From NCBI GenBank assembly GCA_029260655.1, contig JAJDCU010000073.1, positions 59,863-123,862 on the forward strand: a stretch of 64,000 bases of DNA. Reading direction: 5' to 3'. Source of the DNA: Phycisphaeraceae bacterium. GTDB lineage: Bacteria; Planctomycetota; Phycisphaerae; Phycisphaerales; Phycisphaeraceae. Within the stretch, counting starts at the first letter, position 1. Every line of letters starts with the position of its first letter. The notes under the pieces are model-generated. The model saw only the letters and a program-made list of their open reading frames with translations. It had not been told where the DNA came from and searched no databases. Positions 26,778-34,674 of the stretch are shown piece by piece. A program made the translations under genes and the position numbers.

Positions 26778-28049
26778 GTGTCAGACCCATCCGCCTACAC
26801 ACGCCGACAGTTCATCCGGTCCGGTCTGGCGCTGGTCTCGACCGTGTCGTCGGTGCCGGCGTTCCTGTCTCAGTCGTCGCAGGTCATGGCCGACACGTCC
26901 GGCCCGCTGCCGAGCAACCCCGGTGTGCCCGAGGACCGCGTGCTGGTGGTCGTGCAGCTTTCCGGCGGCAACGACGGGCTGAACACGGTGGTCCCCTACG
27001 GCTTCAGTGACTACTACCGTGGCCGGCCGGGCTTGAACGTCCGCGAGGCCGACGCGCTGGCGCTGGACACCGACGCCGGCATCGGTTTGCACCCGTCGCT
27101 CGCGCCGTTGCATGAGATGATCGGGGAGGGTTTGGCAAGTGTCGTGCAGGGCGTGGGGTATCCCAATCCCATCCGCTCGCACTTCGCCAGCATGGATGTC
27201 TGGCACACAGGCACCACCCTCGCCAGCAAGGGTCACGGCTGGGTCGGCAAGGCGATGGACAGCCTGCGCGATTCCGCCGACACCTCGCTGGCCTGTGTCA
27301 GTCTCGGCTCAGAAGCGCCCCTGGCGACACAAGGTAAGCACGTCAAGCCGGTCACGTTCGACCGACCGGAGTTGTTCCGCTGGTCCGGGCGGGACCTGCA
27401 CCCGGCGATCAGCGAGACCTACGACCGGCTTCACGACCAGCCCGCTCGGGTGGACACCAGCGACCCGGCCGGGTTCATCCTCCGCACCGCGATGGATGCG
27501 CAGGTCGCTTCCGACCGTGTAAGAAAAGCGGTCGCCCAAGCCCCGTCCACAACGTTCCCACGTATCGGTCTGGCCAGGCAGTTGCAGATGGTCGCCTCGA
27601 TGATCCGCGCCGAGTTGCCGACCCGCGTCTACTACGTCGCCATGGGCGGCTTCGACACCCACGCCAACCAGGCCGGCCAGCACGCCCGGTTGCTCGACGA
27701 ATTCGCCCGGTCGATGTCGGCGTTCTACAGCGAGCTTAAAGCGACCGGCCACCAAGGGCGCGTCGTCACCGTCGCCTTCAGCGAGTTCGGCAGGCGCGTC
27801 AGGCAAAACGCCTCCGGCGGGACGGACCACGGCACGGCCGGGCCCATGTTCCTGTTCGGCGAAAAGGTCCACGCCGGGCTCCTGGGCAAGCACCCCAGCC
27901 TGACCAAGCTCGACGACGGCGACCTGATCCACAACGTCGACTTCCGCAGTGTCTACGCCAGCGTGCTGGACCGGTGGATGAAGATCGATTCAACCGCCGC
28001 GCTGGGGCAGCGGTTCAAACACGCCAACGTGCTTTCGATCGGTGGCTGA
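26778..28049 (+). CDS. DUF1501 protein, Tat-exported
   Basis: A 423-aa DUF1501 protein. It starts at GTG 26778 with AGAGGAG upstream. The twin-arginine signal TRRQFIRSGLAL followed by a hydrophobic stretch marks Tat export, so it is likely folded in the cytoplasm and moved outward. Characteristic segments include VVVQLSGGNDGLNTVVPY, GVGYPNPIRSHFASMDVW and VVTVAFSEFGRRVRQNASGGTDHGTAGPMFLFG, which resemble alkaline-phosphatase/sulfatase-superfamily metal ligand patterns. It is the partner of the DUF1800 gene directly upstream. Confidence 0.93.
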   Translation: MSDPSAYTRRQFIRSGLALVSTVSSVPAFLSQSSQVMADTSGPLPSNPGVPEDRVLVVVQLSGGNDGLNTVVPYGFSDYYRGRPGLNVREADALALDTDAGIGLHPSLAPLHEMIGEGLASVVQGVGYPNPIRSHFASMDVWHTGTTLASKGHGWVGKAMDSLRDSADTSLACVSLGSEAPLATQGKHVKPVTFDRPELFRWSGRDLHPAISETYDRLHDQPARVDTSDPAGFILRTAMDAQVASDRVRKAVAQAPSTTFPRIGLARQLQMVASMIRAELPTRVYYVAMGGFDTHANQAGQHARLLDEFARSMSAFYSELKATGHQGRVVTVAFSEFGRRVRQNASGGTDHGTAGPMFLFGEKVHAGLLGKHPSLTKLDDGDLIHNVDFRSVYASVLDRWMKIDSTAALGQRFKHANVLSIGG

Positions 28050-28221
28050 TTCGATTATTCTGCATGTGAATTTGGGCTTGGACGTTTAGCCCCGCTACGG
28101 GTGGTAGGCGCGTGCCGTGGCCGGCCCGGCAAAACCCGTGTGACTCACATCGGCGTACGCTCAGTCTGCGTCCAGGCAGTTCGACAGAATCCATCGGGCT
28201 CAAGGCGGTATAGTGGGGGCT

Positions 28222-29163
28222 ATGACCCGCTTGCGAATAGCCGCTGTGGTGCCGGCGTATCAGCGACCGCACATCGTGTTGGAGGCGCTGGACAGCATCG
28301 CCGCGCAGACCCGCCCGCCCGATTGCCTCGTGGTGGTGGATGACGGCTCGGACAACGAGACGCCCAACAACATCCAGGCCTGGCTGGACAGGCGCAAGCT
28401 CCCCTTCGAGGCGAAGCTTGTGCGCCAGACCAACCAGGGCCAGGCCACGGCGCGCAACCGGGGTGTGTCTGAGTGCCCCGGCTGTGATGTTTTGGCCTTT
28501 CTCGACGACGACGACCTTTGGCCGGTGGATTATCTGCAACGTGTCGAGCAGGTGATGGCGGATCACCCTAACGCGGTGGCCGCGTCATCGGACCGGCTGG
28601 ACATCGACCTGCGCAGCAACGACCGTCAGCTCCGTGAACTAAACGAGATCGGCATGAATACCACCGAGCGGCTGCTGGTCCACGGCCCGCCGGGCTCGTG
28701 CAACACGGTGTTCCGGGCGGCGGCGTTTGACAAGGTCGGGGGGTACGACCCAAACGAGCGGATCGCCGAGGACTACCAACTCATCCTCCGGCTGAGCCTG
28801 CTTGGGCCCTGGCGTCACATCCCCGGCGAGGCGGTGACCGTGCGGCGAGGTTTTTCTCAGGCCACGGACTTCGCGCCCCAGAGCAGCCGGGCCTATGCCG
28901 ACAGGCGGTACCGTTTGGCGCGGGTGCTGGACAAGTTCGTCCACGAGGACGGCGGCGCGGCGGTTGTGCCGGAACGTGTCTGGCGTCGGCGTGTCGGTCG
29001 GTTATGGTATTCGGCCGCGCGGCAGTTGGGCGCTGATGGGCGGGCAGACGAAAAGATGACATGCCTGCGCCGGGCGCTGAGTTGCCTGCCTTGGCATGGC
29101 CGGGCGCGTGCGATGCTGCTGCTGTCAAGGATCTTCCCCACCAAGGCCAAACTCTCAGCGTGA
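28222..29163 (+). CDS. Family 2 glycosyltransferase (GT-A)
   Basis: A 313-aa GT2-type transferase (start ATG 28222; GTG 28213 possible). It shows AAVVPAYQRPHIVLEALDSIAAQTRPP, VVDDGSDNETP, NQGQATARNRGVSE, and the DxD metal site in FLDDDD. Later segments are GSCNTVFRAAAFDKVGGYDP and DYQLILRLSLLG. The nucleotide-sugar donor is likely UDP- or dTDP-linked. It overlaps the downstream kinase-like gene by 4 bp (GTGA), so the two are made together, suggesting one pathway for a phosphorylated polysaccharide. Confidence 0.9.
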   Translation: MTRLRIAAVVPAYQRPHIVLEALDSIAAQTRPPDCLVVVDDGSDNETPNNIQAWLDRRKLPFEAKLVRQTNQGQATARNRGVSECPGCDVLAFLDDDDLWPVDYLQRVEQVMADHPNAVAASSDRLDIDLRSNDRQLRELNEIGMNTTERLLVHGPPGSCNTVFRAAAFDKVGGYDPNERIAEDYQLILRLSLLGPWRHIPGEAVTVRRGFSQATDFAPQSSRAYADRRYRLARVLDKFVHEDGGAAVVPERVWRRRVGRLWYSAARQLGADGRADEKMTCLRRALSCLPWHGRARAMLLLSRIFPTKAKLSA

Positions 29164-29918
29164 CCAGCGAACACACCACGAAGATCGATCTGCCTGGGCG
29201 TAGCGAGCTGGCAAGACTCATCGAGTCGGCCAAGCCCGTGCGCGTTTTCAAAGACGACCGCCGAAGCCGGGTCTGGCAGATCAGGATAGAGAACCATGCG
29301 AGCGATACCGCGCACACCGATTTGGTCATCAAGCGGTTCATGTACGCCCCGTTGCGCCAGCGCTTGGGGATGCTGTTTGGGCTGCACCCCGCACAGCGTG
29401 AACGGCGTGCGAATCGTAAGCTCGCGCGCGGCGGCCTGTCCGTTGTGCCGATCGTCGCACACGGGGCGCAGCGCGCAGGGCTCGGTTGTCGGCTCTGGCT
29501 GATCACGCCGATGGCTGGGCGTTCACTGGAAACACTGTTGCACGACGGATCGCTCCAAGGCGGGTCTCGGCGGTCGACATCCCGGGCGGTCGGGGCGTTG
29601 GCCGGGCGTCTGATAGCCGGGGGCTGGTTCTTCCGCGACCTCAAGACCAGCAACATCGTCATGGACCAGGAGGGCCAGCCGAGCCTGATCGACGTCGGCA
29701 GCGTCAGGCGGCTGCGCAGCAAAAAGCAGGCGCTGCGGATGCTTGCGATGCTGGACCACACCGCCCGGCGCGACGGCGCCACCGCTACAGACCGCCTGCG
29801 CGGCCTTAGCGGGGTGTTGGCGCAGGCCGGGGGGCTCGGGACGATTAAGGACCTGGCCCAGGCCGTGTCCAGGGCCCCGTTGCCCGGCGGTCGCGGCTCG
29901 GCTTCGCGCGGGCGTTGA
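29160..29918 (+). CDS. Lipopolysaccharide kinase-like protein (WaaP/Kdo kinase family)
   Basis: A 252-aa kinase-fold protein from GTG 29160, which overlaps the glycosyltransferase stop as GTGA. It has an ATP-binding Lys in LVIKRF, a catalytic loop FFRDLKTSNIVMD (R-D-L-K-x-x-N) and a metal-binding Asp in SLIDVGSVRR, where the usual DFG reads DVG. It resembles the 3-deoxy-D-manno-octulosonate/heptose kinases of the LPS kinase family. No signal peptide or membrane segment is seen. The partner gene is a family 2 glycosyltransferase. The sugar phosphorylated is unknown. Confidence 0.8.
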   Translation: MTSEHTTKIDLPGRSELARLIESAKPVRVFKDDRRSRVWQIRIENHASDTAHTDLVIKRFMYAPLRQRLGMLFGLHPAQRERRANRKLARGGLSVVPIVAHGAQRAGLGCRLWLITPMAGRSLETLLHDGSLQGGSRRSTSRAVGALAGRLIAGGWFFRDLKTSNIVMDQEGQPSLIDVGSVRRLRSKKQALRMLAMLDHTARRDGATATDRLRGLSGVLAQAGGLGTIKDLAQAVSRAPLPGGRGSASRGR

Positions 29919-30019
29919 CCGTGCTAGAATGACCGGCTCGGTGTAAGTGACGTGATCGCCGGCCCGCGCTGGGGTCACTCAAGCGGCCGTTAGCACCGCC
30001 CGCCGAGTAGAATCCGCTC

Positions 30020-30061
30020 CGATACCCGATACCCGATACCCGATACCCGATACCCGATACC
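30020..30061. repeat. Heptamer tandem repeat (CGATACC) x6
   Basis: Six exact copies of the 7-bp unit CGATACC lie immediately before CCGC and the lepA start codon at 30065. The array replaces the expected Shine-Dalgarno area. Copy number may vary by slippage. Confidence 0.9.
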
Positions 30062-30064
30062 CGC

Positions 30065-31855
30065 ATGGACATACGTAACTTCTGCATCATCGCCCACATC
30101 GACCACGGCAAGAGCACCCTCGCCGACCGGATGCTCCAGGGCACCGGCGCGGTGACCGACCGCGAGGCACGCGAGCAGACGCTTGACAACATGGAGCTTG
30201 AGCGCGAGCGGGGCATCACGATCAAGGCCTCGGCCGTCACCGTCTACCACACGTTTGACGGCAAGCCGTACATGCTCAACTTCATCGACACCCCCGGGCA
30301 CGTCGATTTCCACTACGAGGTCTCCCGGGCCCTGACCGCCTGCGAGGGCGCGGTCCTGGTGGTCGATGCGAGCCAGGGCGTCGAGGCCCAGACCGTCGCC
30401 AACGCGTACAAGGCCATCGAGGCCGACCTCGAGATCATCACGGTGGTCAACAAGATCGACCTGCCCTCGGCGATGCCCGAGGAGATCGCGCTGGAGACCG
30501 AGCATGTCCTGGGGTTCGCCGCCGACGAGAGCATCTTCTGCTCCGCCAAGACCGGGCAGGGGGTCACCGAGCTGCTCGACGCCATCTGCCGCAAGCTGCC
30601 CCCCCCCAAGGGCGATCCGTCCACCAAGACCCAGGCCCTGATCTTCGACGCCATCTACGACGACTACCGCGGCGTCGTGGTCTACTTCCGTTTGTTTAAC
30701 GGCAAGCTTTCGGTGGGCGACAAGGTCCTGATGATGGGCACCGGCCGCAGCTTCACCATCACCGAGCTGGGCAAGTTCACGCCGAAGATGACCGCCTTCA
30801 AAGAGCCGATGCAGGCCGGGGAGGTCGGGTACATGGTCGCGAACATCAAGACGCTCGATGATGTCAACATCGGCGACACGCTCACCCGCGAGCTCGACCC
30901 GGCCGACGACCCGCTGCCGGGGTACAAAGAGCCCCAGGCGATGGTCTTCTGCGACTTCTACCCATCGGGGAATACCGAGTTCGACGAGCTGCGCGACGCG
31001 ATCAACCGCCTGCATATCAACGACGCCAGCTTCACCTACCAGCCGACCAGCAGCGAGGCGCTTGGGTTCGGGTTCCGCTGCGGGTTCCTGGGGATGCTGC
31101 ACATGGATATCGTTCAGGAACGGCTGGAGCGCGAGGGCAAGGTCGCCATCGTCCAGACCGCGCCGACCGTCACCTACGAGGTCCTCAAGTCCGACGGCGA
31201 GGTTATGCAGATCACCAACCCCGCCGACCTGCCCGACCCGTCGCAGATCATGGAGATCCGCGAGCCGTTGGTCGAGGTCGAGATCATCACCCCCAAGGAT
31301 TCGATCGGCGACCTGATGAAGCTCTGCGGCCTCCGCCGGGGGATCTACCGCAGGCAGCAGTTCCTGTCGGAGACACGCCAGATCCTCGACTACGACCTGC
31401 CCCTTGCCGAGATCATTTACGACTTCTACGACAAGCTCAAGAGCATGACCAGCGGCTACGGCACGATGGACTACCACCTCAAGGGGTTCGTCAAGGACAA
31501 CCTGGTCAAGATGGACGTCCTGGTCAACGGCACGCCGGTCGATGCGCTGTCGGTCATCGTCCACCGCGACAAGGCCGAGCAGCGTGGCCGGGCGCTATTG
31601 AAGAAACTGAAGAAGCAGATCGACAAGCACCTGTTTGAGATCCCCCTCCAGGCCGCGATCGGCGGGAAGATCATCGCCCGCGAAACCATCAAGAGCGTCG
31701 GCAAAAATGTCACCGCCAAGTGCTACGGCGGCGACGTGACTCGTAAACGCAAGCTCCTCGAAAAACAAAAGAAGGGCAAAGAACGCATGAAGCGCGTCGG
31801 CACGGTGGATATTCCACAAGAGGCATTCATGGCGGTGCTCGATACCGGAGAGTGA
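30065..31855 (+). CDS. lepA: Elongation factor 4 (LepA)
   Basis: LepA/EF4 is a translational GTPase that acts on the ribosome under stress. At 596 aa it is normal length. It has GTP-binding motifs: P-loop AHIDHGKST (residues ~10), switch region with RGITIKA, DTPGH, NKID and SAKTG (here CSAKTGQG), then domains II-III and the LepA-specific C-terminal domain with VNGTPVDALSVIVHRDKA and KRKLLEKQKKGKERMK. The start is preceded directly by a heptamer tandem repeat where an SD would lie. Confidence 0.97.
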   Translation: MDIRNFCIIAHIDHGKSTLADRMLQGTGAVTDREAREQTLDNMELERERGITIKASAVTVYHTFDGKPYMLNFIDTPGHVDFHYEVSRALTACEGAVLVVDASQGVEAQTVANAYKAIEADLEIITVVNKIDLPSAMPEEIALETEHVLGFAADESIFCSAKTGQGVTELLDAICRKLPPPKGDPSTKTQALIFDAIYDDYRGVVVYFRLFNGKLSVGDKVLMMGTGRSFTITELGKFTPKMTAFKEPMQAGEVGYMVANIKTLDDVNIGDTLTRELDPADDPLPGYKEPQAMVFCDFYPSGNTEFDELRDAINRLHINDASFTYQPTSSEALGFGFRCGFLGMLHMDIVQERLEREGKVAIVQTAPTVTYEVLKSDGEVMQITNPADLPDPSQIMEIREPLVEVEIITPKDSIGDLMKLCGLRRGIYRRQQFLSETRQILDYDLPLAEIIYDFYDKLKSMTSGYGTMDYHLKGFVKDNLVKMDVLVNGTPVDALSVIVHRDKAEQRGRALLKKLKKQIDKHLFEIPLQAAIGGKIIARETIKSVGKNVTAKCYGGDVTRKRKLLEKQKKGKERMKRVGTVDIPQEAFMAVLDTGE

Positions 31856-31865
31856 TTGAACCTCC

Positions 31866-32010
31866 AAGCGGCCAAGGCCTCCAGGCAAAAGAAGATTTTG
31901 ACAGGATGACAGGATGGTCAGGATCAGATCAATGCTTTGTCCCCCTTCCTACCCATCCCATTTATCCTGTCTATTCCTTTCTTCTTGGCGCCCTTGGCGT
32001 CTTGGCGGTT
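31866..32010. repeat. Imperfect inverted-repeat element between lepA and the Nudix gene
   Basis: The left arm (about 31866-31913, with AAGAAGATTTTGACAGGATG) and right arm (about 31964-32010, with ATCCTGTC and CTTTCTTCTTGGCG) are roughly reverse complements, with several mismatches. Its layout is like the elements at 17110 and 21682 but the sequence is different. The 190-bp gap holds no gene. Confidence 0.6.
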
Positions 32011-32045
32011 GACATGATTCCGAAATCACCCCGGATGGATTCGCC

Positions 32046-32483
32046 ATGAAAGACGCCTCGTTTGGTGTAATTCCGATCCGCGAGCCGGCCGACGGGCGTC
32101 GGTTTCTGTTGGTACATCATCAGAAGGGGCACTGGGGTTTTCCCAAGGGGCACGCCGAGGCGGGGGAGACGCCGGTGCAGACCGCGGTGAGGGAACTGGC
32201 TGAGGAGGCGGGGGTCACCGCGTGCCGGCTGGCGGGCGATACCCAGTTCGTCGAGCGTTACGCCTTTATCAATAAAAAGGGCGAGCGGGTCGACAAGACG
32301 GTGACGTTCTTTATCGGGCATGTCGACGACCCGGCGGTGACGGTCCAGCCCCAGGAGGTCCAGGACCACGCCTGGTTGACCGCCGATGCGGCCCTTGAGC
32401 GCCTGACCTTCCCCGAGGCCCGGGAGCTGTTTGGGCGTGTCCTGGCATATCTCGACGAACAAACACCCTTTGACATCACATAG
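32046..32483 (+). CDS. Nudix hydrolase, diadenosine-tetraphosphatase type
   Basis: A 145-aa Nudix protein. The Nudix box reads G-H-A-E-A-G-E-T-P then REL-EEAG (GX5EX7REUXEEXGU fits), which binds the Mg2+ cofactor. The surrounding sequence (FLLVHHQKGHWGFPKGH at the start) is the pattern of bis(5'-nucleosyl)-tetraphosphatases, which remove Ap4A-type nucleotides. No signal peptide. It follows lepA by 190 bp, and a GC hairpin abuts its stop codon. Confidence 0.92.
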   Translation: MKDASFGVIPIREPADGRRFLLVHHQKGHWGFPKGHAEAGETPVQTAVRELAEEAGVTACRLAGDTQFVERYAFINKKGERVDKTVTFFIGHVDDPAVTVQPQEVQDHAWLTADAALERLTFPEARELFGRVLAYLDEQTPFDIT

Positions 32484-32549
32484 CCCCGGGTTTACCCGGG
32501 GTCCGGCATCGTCGTCAAGATCGAGCGTCCACCCGGCCTAAAGGCCGGG
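32484..32549. terminator. Two GC hairpins after the Nudix gene
   Basis: CCCCGGG-TTTA-CCCGGGG (32484-32501) starts right after the stop codon. CCCGGCC-TAAA-GGCCGGG (32532-32549) follows 30 bp later. Neither has a U-tract, so they may slow transcription or protect the mRNA 3' end rather than act as true intrinsic terminators. Confidence 0.5.
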
Positions 32550-32937
32550 CTATATGCCGCGTGATCGTGCATCGCGCCCCCTCCCTGTGAACCTGTTCCG
32601 GTTGTAACGGCAAGCCAAGGATATCGGGCTGTGACGGGTGGAGAAAACTTCTCCGGGCGGTTGCATATCGCTTGCGTGAATCGTTTCGTTGATTTCCAGA
32701 TGGGTGACGAGGCCCGGCCGAGGACGAAGAAACGAATCCCGGCTAACAGAGGTTAAGTCACCGCGATTACTGGACGATTGGTTGGACAAGTATGCCCCGG
32801 CATTTCAGTCGGCCGGACCCATGGAGGGGCTTGCCAGGGCGGTGTGAAAGGCTTGTTGATATTTGAACGCACCGGGCCCGCGTGGGGCTCAAGAGCAAGT
32901 GGGTTTGGTTGAACCTTTAGGTTTGAGGAGAGTTTCC
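32550..32937. other. Leader/promoter region of the pilus-secretion locus
   Basis: A gene-free stretch of about 390 bp before the first pseudopilin. It includes a small palindrome (GGAGAA-AAC-TTCTCC near 32640-32655) and ends with the good Shine-Dalgarno GAGGAGA before ATG 32938. No promoter could be placed with confidence. Short antisense frames in this region look like chance. Confidence 0.4.
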
Positions 32938-33423
32938 ATGTTAGCACGTAAGCAAGTGGCCCGGGGCTTCACCCTGGTCGAAATCCTGATCGTTGTGGTG
33001 ATCCTCGGCATCCTGGCCGCGATCGTCATCCCCCAGTTCACAAGAGCATCCGAGACCGCCAAGGCGTCGAGCCTGTCGGCCCAGTTGCAGACCATCCGCA
33101 GCCAGCTTGAGCTGTACCAGGTCCAGCACAACGGCGACTACCCGACCGCGAACGTCGCGATCGGTGCCGGTGCCGCGTGGACAGCTCTGACCTCCGAGAC
33201 CGAGGTCGACGGCTCGCTGGGCGACGCCAGCGGCAACGAGTTCGGCCCGTATCTGCAGCAGCCCCCGACCAACTCGTTCGAGAACAGCTCGACGGTCGGC
33301 GCCGCCGCCGCGGGCGTGGGTTGGGTCTACACCGCCGCTTCTGGCACGGTTACGGCTGTGATGCCTGCCGCCAAGGCTGCCGAGTTGACAATGGATACCG
33401 TCAACGACGTGACAACCTACTAA
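32938..33423 (+). CDS. Type II secretion/pilus major pseudopilin (GspG-like), copy 1
   Basis: A 161-aa prepilin. A short basic leader ends in G, and the mature N-terminus is FTLVEILIVVVILGILAAIVIPQF, with the Glu at +5 that matters for methylation and assembly. A GspG-like C-terminal globular domain follows, ending AAKAAELTMDTVNDVTTY. GAGGAGA precedes ATG 32938. The protein is about half identical to the next gene. It would be cleaved by a prepilin peptidase not encoded here. A strong terminator follows. Confidence 0.93.
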   Translation: MLARKQVARGFTLVEILIVVVILGILAAIVIPQFTRASETAKASSLSAQLQTIRSQLELYQVQHNGDYPTANVAIGAGAAWTALTSETEVDGSLGDASGNEFGPYLQQPPTNSFENSSTVGAAAAGVGWVYTAASGTVTAVMPAAKAAELTMDTVNDVTTY

Positions 33424-33451
33424 TACGGTCACGTCTTGAAGAAAACACAGA

Positions 33452-33485
33452 AGCCGCCCGGTTCCAACGAGCCGGGCGGCTCTTT
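33452..33485 (+). terminator. Rho-independent terminator after pseudopilin 1
   Basis: AGCCGCCCGG (33452-33461) and CCGGGCGGCT (33472-33481) form a perfect 10-bp stem with a 10-nt loop, followed by CTTT. It separates the first pseudopilin from the rest of the locus, so that gene can be transcribed at a higher level than the others. Confidence 0.88.
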
Positions 33486-33532
33486 GACGGGGGGTCGGTG
33501 AATGTCCGATATTCAGTATGGGGAACGTGATC

Positions 33533-34039
33533 ATGAATCAGACCAAGAACAAACAGCGTGCGGGCGGCGGCCGGGGGCTCAGCCACGGCTTCACCCTGGT
33601 TGAGATCCTGATCGTCGTGGTCATCCTCGGGATCCTCGCGGCCATCGTCGTGCCCCAGTTCGCCAGCGCCTCGGAGTCGGCCCGTTCGAGCAACCTCAAG
33701 GGATCGCTTCAGGTGATCCGGTCGCAACTGGAGCTGTACGAATCGAACCACAACGCCTACCCGAGCTTGGCGCAGCTCAGCGCGGCCTGGAACGTGCTGA
33801 CCAGCCGGACGGACATCAACGGCGTCGTCGGCACGACCGACGGCGTACATATCTACGGCCCGTACATCATGAAGATGCCTATCAACCCCTTCGAAGGCAG
33901 CCAGACCGTCGCCGCCGCCCCCGCAGCGGGCGTGGGCTGGGTCTACCTCGAAGCGACCGGGAAGCTCTACGGGGTGATGCCGGCCGCGAAGGCCGCCGAA
34001 CTGAGCATGGACACGGTCAACACGGTGCAGACGTACTAG
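33533..34039 (+). CDS. Type II secretion/pilus major pseudopilin (GspG-like), copy 2
   Basis: A 168-aa prepilin from ATG 33533 (33518 also possible). The leader ends GGRGLSHG and the mature part starts FTLVEILIVVVILGILAAIVVPQF, with Glu at +5. The globular domain ends VMPAAKAAELSMDTVNTVQTY, nearly the same ending as copy 1, so the two are tandem paralogues. Sequence divergence is concentrated in the middle loop regions. GGGGA upstream may be its ribosome site. It would be exported and assembled by the GspE/F-type machine downstream. Confidence 0.92.
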   Translation: MNQTKNKQRAGGGRGLSHGFTLVEILIVVVILGILAAIVVPQFASASESARSSNLKGSLQVIRSQLELYESNHNAYPSLAQLSAAWNVLTSRTDINGVVGTTDGVHIYGPYIMKMPINPFEGSQTVAAAPAAGVGWVYLEATGKLYGVMPAAKAAELSMDTVNTVQTY

Positions 34040-34058
34040 GCACAGTCTCAAAAAAGTT

Positions 34059-34136
34059 CAACGCCGGGATCTGAGACCCTCGCATAGGGTCGAAGGCCCG
34101 GATATCCAGGCCTTCGTTTCGCTTAGGCCCGGCGTG
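34059..34136. ncRNA. Candidate structured RNA element, copy B
   Basis: In the gap after pseudopilin 2. The pattern is CAACGCCGGG, CTGAGA, a 6-bp stem GACCCT/AGGGTC, then CGAAGGCCCGG, an 8-bp stem CGAAGGCC/GGCCTTCG, and a closing CCCGGCGT. The stem differs from copy A (GATCATC/GATGATC) by paired changes, while the flanking words are kept. This covariation argues for a conserved RNA or DNA structure. Function is unknown. Confidence 0.5.
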
Positions 34137-34321
34137 GTGGGACGACAGCCGTTTTCAGACCGGCGGTAAGCATCGTCTTAGATCAGCTTCTCGCAGGCAT
34201 CACAGACCGATAATCACATATTAAATCCACGCATCTGGGCGTTGCGCGCCTCAGTTGTGCTGGTTTCTGACCGATCTAAACCGCATAGATGCCCTAACCC
34301 CAGGGAGAAGGAACCCAAGCT

Positions 34322-34594
34322 ATGAGATCGTTGCGATATCTGAATACGGTTCTGACGGTGATTGCGGTGTTGTTGACTGTGAACGTTTGGACGTTGTGGA
34401 CGCTTACGCCTGGCGGGGACGCGATCTCGCCTGCGACCGAGGCCCAGGCGGCGGGGATCGCCAACGCCGCGCAGCAGCGCTACGACATGATCACGGTGCT
34501 CAAGAAGATCAACGCCGACACCGGCGAGCTTAAGTCGATGCTCAAGAGCGGCAGCGCCCGGGTCCGGCTCGAGGCCGGTTCGCAGCAGCAGTGA
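34322..34594 (+). CDS. Small single-pass membrane protein in the pilus-secretion locus
   Basis: A 90-aa protein with one N-terminal transmembrane segment (TVLTVIAVLLTVNVWTLWTL) followed by a periplasmic helical region (AATEAQAAGIANAAQQRYDMITVLKKIN-like) with a Lys/Ala/Gln-rich end. GGGAGAAGGAA upstream gives a strong ribosome site. I do not recognise a family. Its place between pseudopilin genes suggests a role in pilus or secretion assembly. Coding seems secure from the Shine-Dalgarno, length and composition. Confidence 0.78.
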   Translation: MRSLRYLNTVLTVIAVLLTVNVWTLWTLTPGGDAISPATEAQAAGIANAAQQRYDMITVLKKINADTGELKSMLKSGSARVRLEAGSQQQ

Positions 34595-34674
34595 GCGGCG
34601 TGGAAGACGATGACTGAAGCAACCGCGCCGAAGCACACGGATTGAATCCGTGGGCTTGCAGTGGGAGAGATGTT

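Noticed and set aside
30020..30061. CRISPR array suspected from the short tandem repeat
   Set aside because: The unit is only 7 bp without spacers, and no cas genes are present.
29990..31564. A 524-aa open frame antisense to lepA
   Set aside because: lepA on the plus strand is a full, motif-complete gene. The antisense frame contains the heptamer repeat translated as low complexity and has no known motifs; long antisense frames are common in GC-rich DNA.
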